52,700 nucleotides of DNA from an uncultured Oscillibacter sp. GTDB lineage: Bacteria > Bacillota > Clostridia > Oscillospirales > Oscillospiraceae. Below the pieces are notes generated by a model, which saw only the letters and a list, made by a program, of their open reading frames with translations, was not told the DNA's origin and searched no databases. The stretch spans positions 66,483 to 119,182 of the forward strand of contig CAJTMG010000006.1 of NCBI GenBank assembly GCA_910577405.1, written 5' to 3'. Of the stretch, positions 1 through 8,816 are shown one piece after another. The position numbers and the translations under genes are program-made. Positions within the stretch are counted from its first letter, which is position 1. The number at the start of each line of letters is the position of its first letter.

Positions 1-66
1 AGCAAAGCAGGGGGAATTCCGTTCAAGGCAAAAGAGGCGAGACCTGATAAGACAGCCGGAGTCCGA

Positions 67-1377
67 CTACTGATTCAGGAGGACGGAGTCCCGAAGCTGG
101 TCAATGATATTAAGGGCCCGTTGAGAGAGCGCGGCGTTTTTGTTGCGTTTTCCGCGTACACGATATGGCAGAGGCGGAATGATGCCGAAATTCACGTTCA
201 TAGGCTGAAAGACGGAAACGGAAGGATTCGAGATATAGAGTGCCAGTGCGCCTATGGCAGTTTCAGGCGGGAAGTTGACCGGAGGAAGGCCCAGGAGTCT
301 GCGTGCGGTTTCGACGCCAGCGAGGAACCCGGAAGCGGCGGATTCCACATAACCCTCCACGCCTGTCATCTGGCCCGCGAAGGAGATTCTGGGGTCTGCA
401 ATCAGTCTGTAATAGCGATCCAGGAGTCTTGGGGAATTCAGGAATGTATTCCGGTGCATCACGCCGAAACGAAGGAACTCCGCGTCATGGAGGGCAGGGA
501 TCATAGAAAAGACGCGCCGCTGTTCTGGGAAGCGCAGATGGGTCTGGAATCCGACGAGGTTATAAACGCTGCCGTCCTTATTATCCTTGCGAAGCTGAAC
601 GACGGCGAACGGCTCTTTTCCGGTCCGAGGGTCTCTCAGTCCGCGAGGTTTCAGGGGGCCGTAGCAAAGGGTTTCTCTTCCCCGTCTGGCCATGACCTCC
701 ACCGGCATACAGCCCTCAAAGACTTTCTGATCCTCAAAGCCGTGGACCTGGGCCTCTTCTGCGGAAACAAGGGCATTCCAGAAAGCGTCGTACTGTTCCT
801 CACTCATAGGGCAATTGACGTAATCAGCGGTACCCTTATCATAACGAGACCCCATCCAGGCGAGGTTCATATCGATACTTTCTGCGGAGACCAGTGGAGC
901 TGCCGCGTCAAAGAAGTGGAGGGAGGACAGGCCCACAAGGGATTGGATAGATTCCGCCAGCGCGTCAGAAGTCAAGGGTCCGGAAGCGATGATCACGGTC
1001 CCGTCCGGGATTGCGGCAGCTTCTCCAGACACGACGGAGATAGCAGGATGGGAGGAAATGGCCTGAGTAACGCATTCTGCAAAGCCGTTTCTGTCAACAG
1101 CCAATGCGCCTCCAGCCTCCACGCGGGTATGATCAGCGCACCGGAGAATCAAGGAATCAAGACGGCGAAGCTCCTCTTTCAGGAGACCCACAGCGTTTTC
1201 GAGCTGATCGCTGCGCAGAGAATTAGAACAGCAGAGCTCCGCGAAGAAGGGAGTAGAATGAGCGGGCGTTTTTTTGTAGGGTTTCATTTCAAGCAAAGAG
1301 ACCTGGATACCGCGTTGAGCAAGCTGCCAGGCCGCCTCGGACCCAGCAAGTCCCGCGCCGACGACAGTAGCATACAA
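67..1377 (-). CDS. trmFO: TrmFO, folate-dependent tRNA (uracil-54-C5)-methyltransferase
   Basis: Flavoprotein that makes 5-methyluridine at position 54 of tRNA, using 5,10-methylenetetrahydrofolate as carbon donor and FAD/NAD(P)H as reductant. The N-terminus carries the Rossmann dinucleotide motif VVGAGLAGSEAAWQ, followed by the family signatures AELCCSNSLRSD (about residue 50) and FEGCMPVEVMARRG (mid-protein), and GQMTGVEGYVESAASG near residue 335. At 436 residues it has the normal family length. I chose the TTG at 1377 as start because GGAGGTGATC lies just upstream and the product then begins at the usual place before the Rossmann strand; a GTG three codons earlier overlaps that ribosome binding site. 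topA lies upstream on the same strand, a common order in Firmicutes. Family assignment is certain; the exact start is likely. Confidence 0.96.
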   Translation of the reverse strand: MYATVVGAGLAGSEAAWQLAQRGIQVSLLEMKPYKKTPAHSTPFFAELCCSNSLRSDQLENAVGLLKEELRRLDSLILRCADHTRVEAGGALAVDRNGFAECVTQAISSHPAISVVSGEAAAIPDGTVIIASGPLTSDALAESIQSLVGLSSLHFFDAAAPLVSAESIDMNLAWMGSRYDKGTADYVNCPMSEEQYDAFWNALVSAEEAQVHGFEDQKVFEGCMPVEVMARRGRETLCYGPLKPRGLRDPRTGKEPFAVVQLRKDNKDGSVYNLVGFQTHLRFPEQRRVFSMIPALHDAEFLRFGVMHRNTFLNSPRLLDRYYRLIADPRISFAGQMTGVEGYVESAASGFLAGVETARRLLGLPPVNFPPETAIGALALYISNPSVSVFQPMNVNFGIIPPLPYRVRGKRNKNAALSQRALNIIDQLRDSVLLNQ

Positions 1378-1617
1378 AAAGATCACCTCCCGGCAAGATA
1401 AGGAGCATAAAAGGAAGAAAAATCAGGGATAATCGAAGGTAACAATCGCAAAAGGAAGAAAAAGCATAGAGCACCAAGGACACAGCAAAGAACGCAGGGA
1501 CAGGCAGTGCGCATTGACCCCGCTGAACTGGCGTCCAAAGACCTGCAAACAGAAAGCAACGCGAATGGAGACGGAAGCGATCTTCACCGCCGCCATCTCC
1601 CTCGGGAAAGAATTCCG

Positions 1618-4014
1618 TTAATTTTCGTCCGAAGAATCCGTTTTTTTCTTAGCTGTAGATTTCGTGGTTTTTTTGGCGGTGGTTTTTGTGGCAGTTTTTT
1701 TGGCGGTGGATTTCTTGGCGGTGGTTTTTTTTGCGGTGGATTTCTTGGCGGTGGTTTTCGTGGCAGTTTTTTTGGCGGCGGTTTTTTTGACAGCAGGAGA
1801 ATCAGCGCCGGCAACGTTATCAGGAGCCTGCATTTCTTCCGAAGCAACGGCCTCCGGCGCATCGGACGCGTCCTTTTTGGCGGCAGGCCTGGGATAGCCG
1901 CGTTTGTCTTCCGGGAGGAAATTCTCGCAGTCGGGGTTAATGCAGAAAGGTTTCCGAGCGCCGCGTCCAGCCTTTTTGAAGAGGGTATGACCGCAGAGGG
2001 GGCAATCGTCCTTCACGGGCACATCCCAGGTCATAAAATCGCACTTTGCCTTTTCGTCCTTACTGGTCAGGTGTTCACAGCAATAGTAAGTGTACTGCCG
2101 TCCGTTTTTCTTACTTTTCCCGGTACGTTTCATCAATCTGCCGCCGCACTTGGGACACCGCCCGGGCATTTCGACGACGAGCGGCATGGTAAAGCTGCAA
2201 TCCGGGAACCCAGGGCAGGCCAGGAAGCGTCCGAAGCGTCCGGATTTCACGACAAGGTTCCGGCCGCACTCCGGGCAGACCTCGGAGGAAATTTCATCAG
2301 GGACTTTAATCCGAACGCCCTCAAGGTCCTGTTCGGCCTGTTTGAGGCTCTTATCGAAATCGCCGTAGAAGCTCCGCAGAACGCCCTTCCAAGGGATATT
2401 TCCATCTTCCACGGAGTCGAGCTTTTCCTCCATATGGGCGGTAAATTTAAGGTCAGCGATATCGGTAAAACGTTCTTTCATCAAATCGGTAACGACGCGG
2501 CCGAGGTTGGTAATTTTCAGATATTTCCCATCTTTTTCCACATAATCGCGATCAAGGATGGTAGAAACGGTAGGCGCGTAGGTAGAAGGCCGGCCAATGC
2601 CCTGTTCCTCCATAGCGCGGATAAGGGACGCGTCGGTGTAGCGGGCAGGGGGCTGGGTAAAATGCTGATCGGGAGAAAAATCCTTCAAGGACAGGGAATC
2701 GCCCTCCTTCAGGTCTGGCAGGGGCGACGCTTTTTCCTCTTTTTCCTCATCCTTCCCCTCTTCATAGACGGCGGTATAACCGGAGAACTTCAAGCTGGAG
2801 GAACTGGCCCGGAAGCTGTGTCCTGCGGAATCGATATCGACGGAAACACTGTCATAGACGGCATTGGACATCTGGCAGGCGACGAAGCGGCTCCAGATCA
2901 GCCGGTAAAGCCTGTACTGCTCGCCGGTAAGGTCTGCCTTCAGGTCCTCTGGGGTCCAGCGGACGTTACTGGGCCGGATCGCCTCATGGGCATCCTGCGC
3001 GTTGGCCTTGGCCTTGTAGCGGTGGGTTTGAGCGTAGGCGGCACCGTAACGGCCGAGAATAAATTCTTTAGCGTCGGCCAGGGCTTCCTCGGAAATACGA
3101 AGGGAATCGGTACGCATATAGGTAATCAAGCCCACGGAACCCTCGCCCTGAATATCCACGCCCTCATAGAGCTGCTGCGCGATGGCCATGGTCCGGCGGG
3201 GGGTCATGGAGAGCTTTCTGGACGCCTCCTGCTGCATGGTAGAGGTCGTAAAGGGCGGCGACGGGCTGCGCTGTTTATCGGTCCTTTTGACGGTTTTGAC
3301 AAGGAAGCTGGCGTCCTTGGTTTCCCGCATGACCTCTTCCACATCGTCTCTGGATTTCAGCTCTGCCTTTTTGCCGTTTTTTCCATGATAACGGGCAGAA
3401 AACAGCTTACTCTCCCTCAAAAGATTTGCGTCCAAGGTCCAGTATTCCTCAGGCTCAAAGGCTTCAATTTCCCGTTCGCGGTCGTCGACCATACGGGTAG
3501 CCACGGACTGCACCCGGCCAGCGGAAAGGCCACGGCGGATTTTCTTCCAGAGCAGAGGGCTGAGCTGATAACCCACCAGACGGTCCAGAATCCGCCGGGC
3601 CTGCTGAGCGTCCACCAGATTCTGGTCAATGGCCCGGGGCGTCTGGATGCTCTCCTGCACAACCTTCTTGGTAATTTCGTTGAAGGTAACCCGTCTTGTT
3701 TTCTCGTCGGGCAGTTCCAGGAGCTGCTTGAGATGCCAGGAAATGGCTTCCCCCTCACGGTCCGGGTCGGTTGCGAGGTAGACGGTATCCGCGGCCTTGG
3801 CGGCCTTTTTCAGCTCCCGGATAATTTCTTCTTTTCCCTTAATGGGCTGGTAAACCGGTTCAAAATCATTGTCAGGGTCCACGCCCAGCTTGCTTTTGGG
3901 CAGGTCCCGCAGATGGCCCATGCAGGCTTTAACGGTGTAATTTTTCCCCAGATACTTCCCGATGGTCTTGGCCTTCGCCGGGGATTCTACGATGACCAGA
4001 TATTGTTCTGCCAT
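1618..4014 (-). CDS. topA: DNA topoisomerase I with long Lys/Thr/Ala tail
   Basis: Type IA topoisomerase that relaxes negative supercoils through a 5'-phosphotyrosine link. The Toprim domain starts at once (YLVIVESPAKAKTIGKYLG, then DPDREGEAISWH), and the active-site tyrosine is in GLITYMRTDS, near residue 299. After the core come three Cys4-type zinc ribbons (CPECGRNLVVKSGRFG; CPKCGGRLMKRTGK; CPLCGHTLFKK). The last 70 or so residues are almost only Lys, Thr, Ser and Ala in TAKK/TATK repeats, a histone-H1-like basic tail. The ATG at 4014 is chosen because GGAGGTCGCTTT precedes it and the product then opens with the normal MAEQYLVIVESPAK; an in-frame Met six codons upstream has no such site. 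A promoter and a structured leader of about 250 bases lie upstream. Confidence 0.97.
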   Translation of the reverse strand: MAEQYLVIVESPAKAKTIGKYLGKNYTVKACMGHLRDLPKSKLGVDPDNDFEPVYQPIKGKEEIIRELKKAAKAADTVYLATDPDREGEAISWHLKQLLELPDEKTRRVTFNEITKKVVQESIQTPRAIDQNLVDAQQARRILDRLVGYQLSPLLWKKIRRGLSAGRVQSVATRMVDDREREIEAFEPEEYWTLDANLLRESKLFSARYHGKNGKKAELKSRDDVEEVMRETKDASFLVKTVKRTDKQRSPSPPFTTSTMQQEASRKLSMTPRRTMAIAQQLYEGVDIQGEGSVGLITYMRTDSLRISEEALADAKEFILGRYGAAYAQTHRYKAKANAQDAHEAIRPSNVRWTPEDLKADLTGEQYRLYRLIWSRFVACQMSNAVYDSVSVDIDSAGHSFRASSSSLKFSGYTAVYEEGKDEEKEEKASPLPDLKEGDSLSLKDFSPDQHFTQPPARYTDASLIRAMEEQGIGRPSTYAPTVSTILDRDYVEKDGKYLKITNLGRVVTDLMKERFTDIADLKFTAHMEEKLDSVEDGNIPWKGVLRSFYGDFDKSLKQAEQDLEGVRIKVPDEISSEVCPECGRNLVVKSGRFGRFLACPGFPDCSFTMPLVVEMPGRCPKCGGRLMKRTGKSKKNGRQYTYYCCEHLTSKDEKAKCDFMTWDVPVKDDCPLCGHTLFKKAGRGARKPFCINPDCENFLPEDKRGYPRPAAKKDASDAPEAVASEEMQAPDNVAGADSPAVKKTAAKKTATKTTAKKSTAKKTTAKKSTAKKTATKTTAKKTTKSTAKKKTDSSDEN
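1635..1795 (-). repeat. Degenerate tandem repeats coding the TopA basic tail
   Basis: On the plus strand this stretch is a run of imperfect short units of the type GGCGGTGGATTTCTT and GGCGGTGGTTTTT. It encodes the Lys/Thr/Ala-rich C-terminus of topoisomerase I. Such codon-level repeats can slip, so tail length probably varies between strains (inference). Confidence 0.8.
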
Positions 4015-4113
4015 AAAGCGACCTCCACACATTTACGAAGGAATTGTTAATAAAAAGGCGCAAAATGATAAAACGCCCTTTTCCAAATAAACTTTTCAAA
4101 CAAAGCGGACCTG

Positions 4114-4199
4114 ATTTTGGGGATTGCTATTGGAATGAGAGACACATCCATCCTATAAAGAAAGCATTCGTTCTCATTCCCATAGCAAATCCCAAAATA
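4114..4199 (-). repeat. Long imperfect inverted repeat in the topA leader
   Basis: Two arms of 28 bases (about 4114-4141 and 4171-4198) are inverted copies that match at about 24 positions; the cores are GCTATTGGAATGAGA and TCTCATTCCCATAGC. The loop is about 30 bases. It sits between the predicted topA promoter and the topA start codon, so it would be transcribed as a strong hairpin. It could be a leader regulatory structure or the remnant of a small palindromic repeat element. Apart from this hairpin and the topA promoter I see nothing in 4015-4492. Confidence 0.7.
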
Positions 4200-4274
4200 A
4201 GCATAGAAGCAAAGCAAAAAGGTTCCAGATTTCCCGAAAACCGCAAGAGGAGCGACACTTCCGCCGGTTTCAGC

Positions 4275-4303
4275 ATTCTATCAACGAGCCAATCCGCTGT
4301 CAA
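4275..4303 (-). promoter_or_regulatory. Probable topA promoter
   Basis: On the minus strand TTGACA, a 17-base spacer and TAGAAT form a near-consensus vegetative promoter about 260 bases before the topA start. It puts a leader of roughly 250 nt in front of topA. Confidence 0.65.
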
Positions 4304-4492
4304 GGTCAAACTTTCCATCCCGCCGCCGGTCAGAAACCATACGACACAAATACACCAACGAATTCCGGCAGTCAAAGCAGGTTCCATCAAGAGCAAACAT
4401 TTTCACCCCCACGCCAAAGGCAAAAATGCAGGCTCCCGGTTCAGCAGCGCGCAAAACGGGACTTCAAACCGCGCAATGGTTCAAGCCGTTCC

Positions 4493-5692
4493 CTACTCCT
4501 GATTCTCCGCCAGGTTAACGGTACGGGTGTAGAATTTCCCGCTGTGCTGCTGAACGAGGCCATCGATTTCCAGTATCGTAAGGGCAGACAGGACCCGTCT
4601 TGCTGGAATACCCGAGGCCTGAATCAAATCATCCACCTGAATGGGATTGACGGGTTCCAGGACAGCCAGCAATGAAATCTGGTCATCTGTCAAGCCTTCC
4701 GCGCTGTGGACGGGCAATTCCGGCGGGGTCTCTGTGACTTCCGGCGGCTTCGCGTCCATGTCCCGCCGCGCCGTCTGAACCCGCATCTCCGGCATAGGTC
4801 CCGCGGGGCGCAGTTTATCCGGAAAACGGTGCTCGTATTCCCGGAGCAAATCCCAAGCGTCAATAACAGGACCCGCGCCCTCCTGCATCAGGCGGATACA
4901 GCCCACACTGGCAGGCGCGTCGATGGGACCCGGCACAGCGAACAAATCCCGGCCCTGGTCCAATGCAAGCCTTGCAGTAATCATAGCGCCGCTGCGGACC
5001 GGGGCTTCCACCACCAGGGCGGCCAGCGACAGACCGGACATAATACGATTCCGCACGGGGAAATGACGGCCTTCCGGTTCCGTGCCCGGCGGGTACTCCG
5101 ACAGTAGCGCTCCTGAAGCCGCCACGTCATCGTAAAGGCTCCGGCTCTCATAGGGGTAGTACACATCCAAGCCATTGCCCGTAACGCCGATAACGGTCCC
5201 GCCAGCCCGAAGCGCGCCCCGGGCAGCCGCCGCGTCCACACCCTTGGCAAGGCCCGTGACCACGATACCGCCGCCGGCCGCCAGTCCGAAACCCAGCTTT
5301 TCCGCGCATCGGATTCCATAGGGCGTACAGCTTCGGGTACCCACCACGGCCACCAGCACTTCCTCATCCACCTCCGGCAGGCGGCCCTTGACGTACAGCA
5401 GACAGGGCGGGTCGAAAATATTTTGCAGCCGCCGGGGATAGCCTGCGTCCTGGATCGTCAGTATCCGCTGGCTCAAACGCTGGCATTCGCCTAAAATACG
5501 GTTCGCGCCGGACAGGTCCTTATTCTGCAAAACCCGCTGGACCTGCTCCTTTGTCAGACCCTCCGCCAGCTCCAGTTCTTCTGCGTCCGCGTAATAGATT
5601 TCCTCCGGAGACGCAAAGTGCCGCAGCAGCGCCAACCGTGCCTGATTCCCTAATCCCGGCAGCTCCGACAGCCATACCCAGTATTTCAGCAT
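4493..5692 (-). CDS. dprA: DNA-processing protein DprA
   Basis: Loads RecA on incoming single-stranded DNA during natural transformation and recombination. The 399-residue protein has an N-terminal helix-hairpin-helix/SAM-like part (LSELPGLGNQARLALL), then the Rossmann-like DprA fold with VVGTRSCTPYGIRCAEKL, VTGLAKGVDAAAARGAL, the FPVRNRIMSGLS loop and VVEAPVRSGAMITARLA, and a C-terminal winged-helix domain (about 330-395, LTDDQISLLAVLEPV). These are the full set of family landmarks and the length is normal. The start ATG is preceded by AGGAGAGA. It lies upstream of topA on the same strand, the classic dprA-topA order in Firmicutes, but topA appears to have its own promoter. The 212 bases up to the next gene (5693-5904) show nothing I can name. 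Confidence 0.96.
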   Translation of the reverse strand: MLKYWVWLSELPGLGNQARLALLRHFASPEEIYYADAEELELAEGLTKEQVQRVLQNKDLSGANRILGECQRLSQRILTIQDAGYPRRLQNIFDPPCLLYVKGRLPEVDEEVLVAVVGTRSCTPYGIRCAEKLGFGLAAGGGIVVTGLAKGVDAAAARGALRAGGTVIGVTGNGLDVYYPYESRSLYDDVAASGALLSEYPPGTEPEGRHFPVRNRIMSGLSLAALVVEAPVRSGAMITARLALDQGRDLFAVPGPIDAPASVGCIRLMQEGAGPVIDAWDLLREYEHRFPDKLRPAGPMPEMRVQTARRDMDAKPPEVTETPPELPVHSAEGLTDDQISLLAVLEPVNPIQVDDLIQASGIPARRVLSALTILEIDGLVQQHSGKFYTRTVNLAENQE

Positions 5693-5904
5693 ACCGTCTC
5701 TCTCCTTTCTGCTCCTGTTCCCCGTTTTCTCTCTTGTGCGGATTCCTTCATTCTATCTTTACCTTTCTATCAGTAAGCAGCAAAAACAGAAGAAATTCTT
5801 CACTTTCAGACAGATTTCTGCTCTTCCGCCGGAAGGAACAGCGGAAACAGAAGAAATCCTTTTCTTGTTATCTTACAACACGATGTTCTTTCAGAGCCTG
5901 CTGT

Positions 5905-6669
5905 CTATTCCCCGCTCTGTCTGCGGCCCTCCCAGAGTATGACTGCGGCAGCGGCGGCGGCGTTCAGGGACTCACAGCGGGGGTCCATAGGGATTTTCAG
6001 GGTCTTTCTGCAAAGGGCCAATGCCTCCGGCGAAATCCCCCGGCCCTCGCTGCCGATCACAACGCCGCAATGCCGCAGGTCCGCTGTCCGTATGTCCTCC
6101 GTATCCTCCCGCAAAGCCGCAGCGTACAAAGGCAGTCCCGCCGTCTGCATTCGTGTCCGGACTTCCTCCAGCGACGCCTGCCAGACTGCCCGCCGGAAAT
6201 GCACGCCCATCGCCGCCCGCAGGGTTTTGGGATTGCAGAGGTCCGCGCAGCCCGGCAGTAAAATGGGCGTCCAGCCAAAGGCGTCGGCGGTGCGGAGGAT
6301 GGTCCCCACGTTGCCCGGGTCCTGCACGCCGTCCAGAAGCACGTAACGCCCCTTGGGGTCCAGCGTCTCGGGCAGGCCGCGGTCCTGGAGCCGGCACGAG
6401 AACACCACACCCTGAGGCGTCTCCATGGGGCTGACCGACTTCATGACGCTCTCGCTGACCTCCGCCAGACGCGCCCCGGGGCACTCCGGCAGATCCGCGC
6501 CACGGGTGTACAGAACCGCTGTGACCTCCGCGCCCCATTGGACCGCCTCCCGCAGCAGCTTGGGACTGTCGCAGAGATACTCTCCATGGTCTTCCCGATA
6601 GGACCGCGCGCTTGCCAGCTTCCGGAAATGCACGCACAGCGGATTTGCCCGGCTGGTGATGTTTTCCAT
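5905..6669 (-). CDS. SpoU/TrmH-family RNA 2'-O-methyltransferase
   Basis: Predicted SAM-dependent ribose methyltransferase of the SPOUT superfamily acting on rRNA or tRNA; the exact target cannot be read from sequence. Trefoil-knot signatures are present in order: VLLDGVQDPGNVGTILRTAD (motif 1), VVIGSEGRGIS (motif 2) and LKIPMDPRCESLNAAAAAA (motif 3), with an N-terminal substrate-binding part before them. The 254-residue length fits RlmB/TrmH-like enzymes. The ATG at 6669 is chosen because AGGAGGGG sits just upstream and because a good promoter at 6713-6741 overlaps the longer alternative N-terminus. folC ends shortly upstream on the same strand, but this gene seems to have its own promoter. 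Confidence 0.92.
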   Translation of the reverse strand: MENITSRANPLCVHFRKLASARSYREDHGEYLCDSPKLLREAVQWGAEVTAVLYTRGADLPECPGARLAEVSESVMKSVSPMETPQGVVFSCRLQDRGLPETLDPKGRYVLLDGVQDPGNVGTILRTADAFGWTPILLPGCADLCNPKTLRAAMGVHFRRAVWQASLEEVRTRMQTAGLPLYAAALREDTEDIRTADLRHCGVVIGSEGRGISPEALALCRKTLKIPMDPRCESLNAAAAAAVILWEGRRQSGE

Positions 6670-6712
6670 GTTCCCCTCCTGGTTTGCCCGTTCCTCTTCT
6701 TTGATCTCTATT

Positions 6713-6741
6713 ATCATAAATGGAATATTACGCCTTGTCAA
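6713..6741 (-). promoter_or_regulatory. Probable promoter of the SpoU methyltransferase gene
   Basis: Minus strand TTGACA, 17 bases, TATGAT, ending about 45 bases before the chosen start codon. It lies in the short gap after folC. Confidence 0.65.
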
Positions 6742-6760
6742 GCGGAAGTCTCTCCGGATT

Positions 6761-8026
6761 TCAGCAAAGCAGCAGAGGCCGCACCTGTCCGACCAGATAA
6801 AGGGAACCCAGGCAAAGGACCATCCCGCCGGGGCCGGCCTCCCGGAGCGCTTCCTGCACCCCCTCTTCCGGCGTAACGGCTGGCTTTGCCGGTATCCCGC
6901 GGGCTTTCAGCAAATCGCAGAGCGTCAGGGGGTCCAGGGCGCGGGGGCTTTCCGGGCGCAGGACTACCGCCTTTGACGCCAACGGTATCAGGGGGTCCAG
7001 CATTTCCTCCGCCGCCTTGTCCGCCAGTATCCCCAGCAGCAGCACCGCTTTCCGGCCAGGGCACAGCGTCCGGAAGCTCTCCGCCGCCGCCGCGATGCCC
7101 TGGGGATTATGCGCGCCGTCCAGAATCACTGTCGGGTTCCGGCCCAGCACCTCAAAACGGCCCGGCCAGCGTACCGACGACAGACCCTTCCGCAGGGCCT
7201 CGCTGGATATCCGCCAGCCCTTCCGCCCCAATGCCTCCAGAGTTGTAATGGCCGTGGCCGCGTTCACCGCCTGACAGCAGCCGGCCAGGGAAATCCGCAG
7301 ATCCGTATAGGGACTGAAGCTGAACCGGCTCCCCTCCAGGCTCAGCTCTGGACGGGACAGGCGGGAACGGTCCAGCTCTATCAGCTCCGCGCCCCGTTCC
7401 CGGCAGACCGTCCGGAATACCGCGTCCGCCTCCTGACAGCCGCCCATGCTCACCACCGTCCCCCCCGGCTTGATGATCCCCGCTTTCGCCTGTGCAATCT
7501 CCTTCTGCGTCCGGCCAAGGATTGCCCCGTGATCTATCCCCATGGCCGTCAGCACCGCCGCGTCCGGGGTGTCAATCACATTGGAGGCATCCAGCGCGCC
7601 GCCCAGACCGGTTTCCAATATTACGATCTGGCATTTCTCCTGCAAAAAATACAGAAAGGCGATGGCGGTGATAACTTCAAATTCCGTAGGCGCTTCCGGC
7701 ATACGCTCCGCCGCTTTCTGAACCTCCTCCGTCAGCCTGCCCAGGGCCTCATCCGGGATGGGCACGCCGTCCACCTGTATGCGCTCGTGAAACCGTTCCA
7801 GATGGGGCGACGTGTTCAGACCCACCCGATAGCCCGCCGCCGTCAGCACCGACGCAAGACACGCGCAGACGCTCCCCTTGCCGTTGGTCCCCGCCACGTG
7901 GAGAAACCGTAAGCGCTTTTGTGGATTTCCCAGACGTTCCATCAGGGCCCGGATACGCGTCAGACCCGGCACGTGGCGTTCCCAGCCCAGGGACCAGATA
8001 TATGCCTGCGCCTCCTGTCCCGTCAT
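6761..8026 (-). CDS. folC: Folylpolyglutamate synthase / dihydrofolate synthase
   Basis: Mur-ligase-type enzyme that adds glutamate to (dihydro)folates, keeping them in the cell. The P-loop FLHVAGTNGKGSVCACL lies near residue 45, followed by NTSPHLERFHERIQVDG, the IVILETGLGGALDASN metal/ATP segment, and VILDGAHNPQGI in the C-terminal domain; all are diagnostic for FolC. Length is 421 residues, normal. The ATG at 8026 follows GGAGGGTGG and overlaps the stop of the folate ECF transporter gene by one base, so the two are translationally coupled. Both then stand behind the THF riboswitch at 8656-8757, so folate uptake and retention are controlled together (inference from position). Confidence 0.95.
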   Translation of the reverse strand: MTGQEAQAYIWSLGWERHVPGLTRIRALMERLGNPQKRLRFLHVAGTNGKGSVCACLASVLTAAGYRVGLNTSPHLERFHERIQVDGVPIPDEALGRLTEEVQKAAERMPEAPTEFEVITAIAFLYFLQEKCQIVILETGLGGALDASNVIDTPDAAVLTAMGIDHGAILGRTQKEIAQAKAGIIKPGGTVVSMGGCQEADAVFRTVCRERGAELIELDRSRLSRPELSLEGSRFSFSPYTDLRISLAGCCQAVNAATAITTLEALGRKGWRISSEALRKGLSSVRWPGRFEVLGRNPTVILDGAHNPQGIAAAAESFRTLCPGRKAVLLLGILADKAAEEMLDPLIPLASKAVVLRPESPRALDPLTLCDLLKARGIPAKPAVTPEEGVQEALREAGPGGMVLCLGSLYLVGQVRPLLLC

Positions 8027-8577
8027 CAGACCACCCTCCGGCGGCGGAGCTGCTGCACCAGGGGAGTCGCTATCGACGCTATGATTACGGCGTTCAGCAT
8101 TCCTACCGCGAAACGATATGCCGCGTCGCCGAAAATCAACGCCGGGGTGTAGTAGTCCAGAAGCACGCTGTCCAGCCAGTTCACCAGCGTGTTCCCCGTC
8201 GTCGTCGCCACAGCCGCCAGAACGCATACCGCATAGTACAGCCCGCGCCGGTCCTCCAAACGCCTGCCGTGCCGCATGGACGCAATCGCCGCCGCTCCGA
8301 TCACCGCTCCCCGCAGCGCCGGGGGAATCAGATACAAAAATGTGGTGTACGCAAAGCCGTAGGTCAGAATCTGCTTAAAAAACTCGCCTATCATCGCCGT
8401 CAGAATCGCTTCCAGAGGCCCGAAGAGCAGTGCCGCAATTACCACCGGAAGCGACCCGAAGGAAATCCGCACGTTTCCGATCTGCACCGCTACATAGATA
8501 GCCAGGGGGACGTACAGCGCCGCCAGAATCCCTACTGTGCAGATGGTCCGCACGCCCAGTCTTTTGTTTTTGTACAT
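8026..8577 (-). CDS. folT: ECF transporter substrate-binding subunit, folate type
   Basis: Predicted S-component of an energy-coupling factor transporter for folates; it would pair with a shared EcfA/A'/T module encoded elsewhere. The 183-residue protein is almost all membrane segments (about six), with IGNVRISFGSLPVVIAALL and FGPLEAILTAMIGEFFKQ, the segments typical of folate and related S-components. Substrate is inferred from two neighbours: folC directly downstream, overlapping by one base, and a THF riboswitch directly upstream. AAAGGAGGAC precedes the ATG. The family is clear from hydrophobicity and motifs; folate as substrate rests on context. Confidence 0.88.
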   Translation of the reverse strand: MYKNKRLGVRTICTVGILAALYVPLAIYVAVQIGNVRISFGSLPVVIAALLFGPLEAILTAMIGEFFKQILTYGFAYTTFLYLIPPALRGAVIGAAAIASMRHGRRLEDRRGLYYAVCVLAAVATTTGNTLVNWLDSVLLDYYTPALIFGDAAYRFAVGMLNAVIIASIATPLVQQLRRRRVV

Positions 8578-8655
8578 GAAAAAGTCCTCCTTTTATTTTG
8601 GCAGTCCTTTCGGAGCGCCGCACAAAGGAAGACATTCGCCATTTCTCCTGTATGC

Positions 8656-8757
8656 GGCAGCGGGATGCGGGACACATACTGCAAGGCTTCCGCCCCTTCG
8701 TCCGGAAAGCAACTCCCCGTCTTTCCAGCACTTTCACACATATGTCCCTACTCTGCC
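8656..8757 (-). promoter_or_regulatory. Tetrahydrofolate (THF) riboswitch
   Basis: The minus-strand RNA begins GGCAGAGUAGGGACAUAU and ends GUCCCGCAUCCCGCUGCC. GGCAG pairs with CUGCC to close the element, and GGGACAUAU pairs with AUGUGUCCC across it. The GAGUAG loop near the 5' end and GCAUCC-CGCU near the 3' end are hallmarks of the THF riboswitch class. It starts a few bases after a predicted transcription start and sits about 80 bases before folT. I see no clear terminator between it and folT, so control may be at translation initiation. Confidence 0.85.
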
Positions 8758-8768
8758 TTGGTTTTCCT

Positions 8769-8798
8769 ATCATAGTCCTATTTTCGCCAGATTGTCAA
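8769..8798 (-). promoter_or_regulatory. Probable folT-folC promoter
   Basis: Minus strand TTGACA, 18 bases, TATGAT. The expected transcription start falls a few bases before the THF riboswitch. Confidence 0.7.
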
Positions 8799-8816
8799 GA
8801 GAAATTTTTTCTTCCT

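Noticed and set aside
1507..4050. 847-codon frame on the plus strand
   Set aside because: Antisense to topA, with a low-complexity Phe/Gly start that mirrors the Lys/Thr/Ala tail; no ribosome binding site.
4127..4396. Reading frame of 89 codons with hydrophobic stretches on the minus strand between dprA and topA
   Set aside because: It needs a TTG start without a ribosome binding site, contains a good topA promoter, and its end is made by the inverted repeat.
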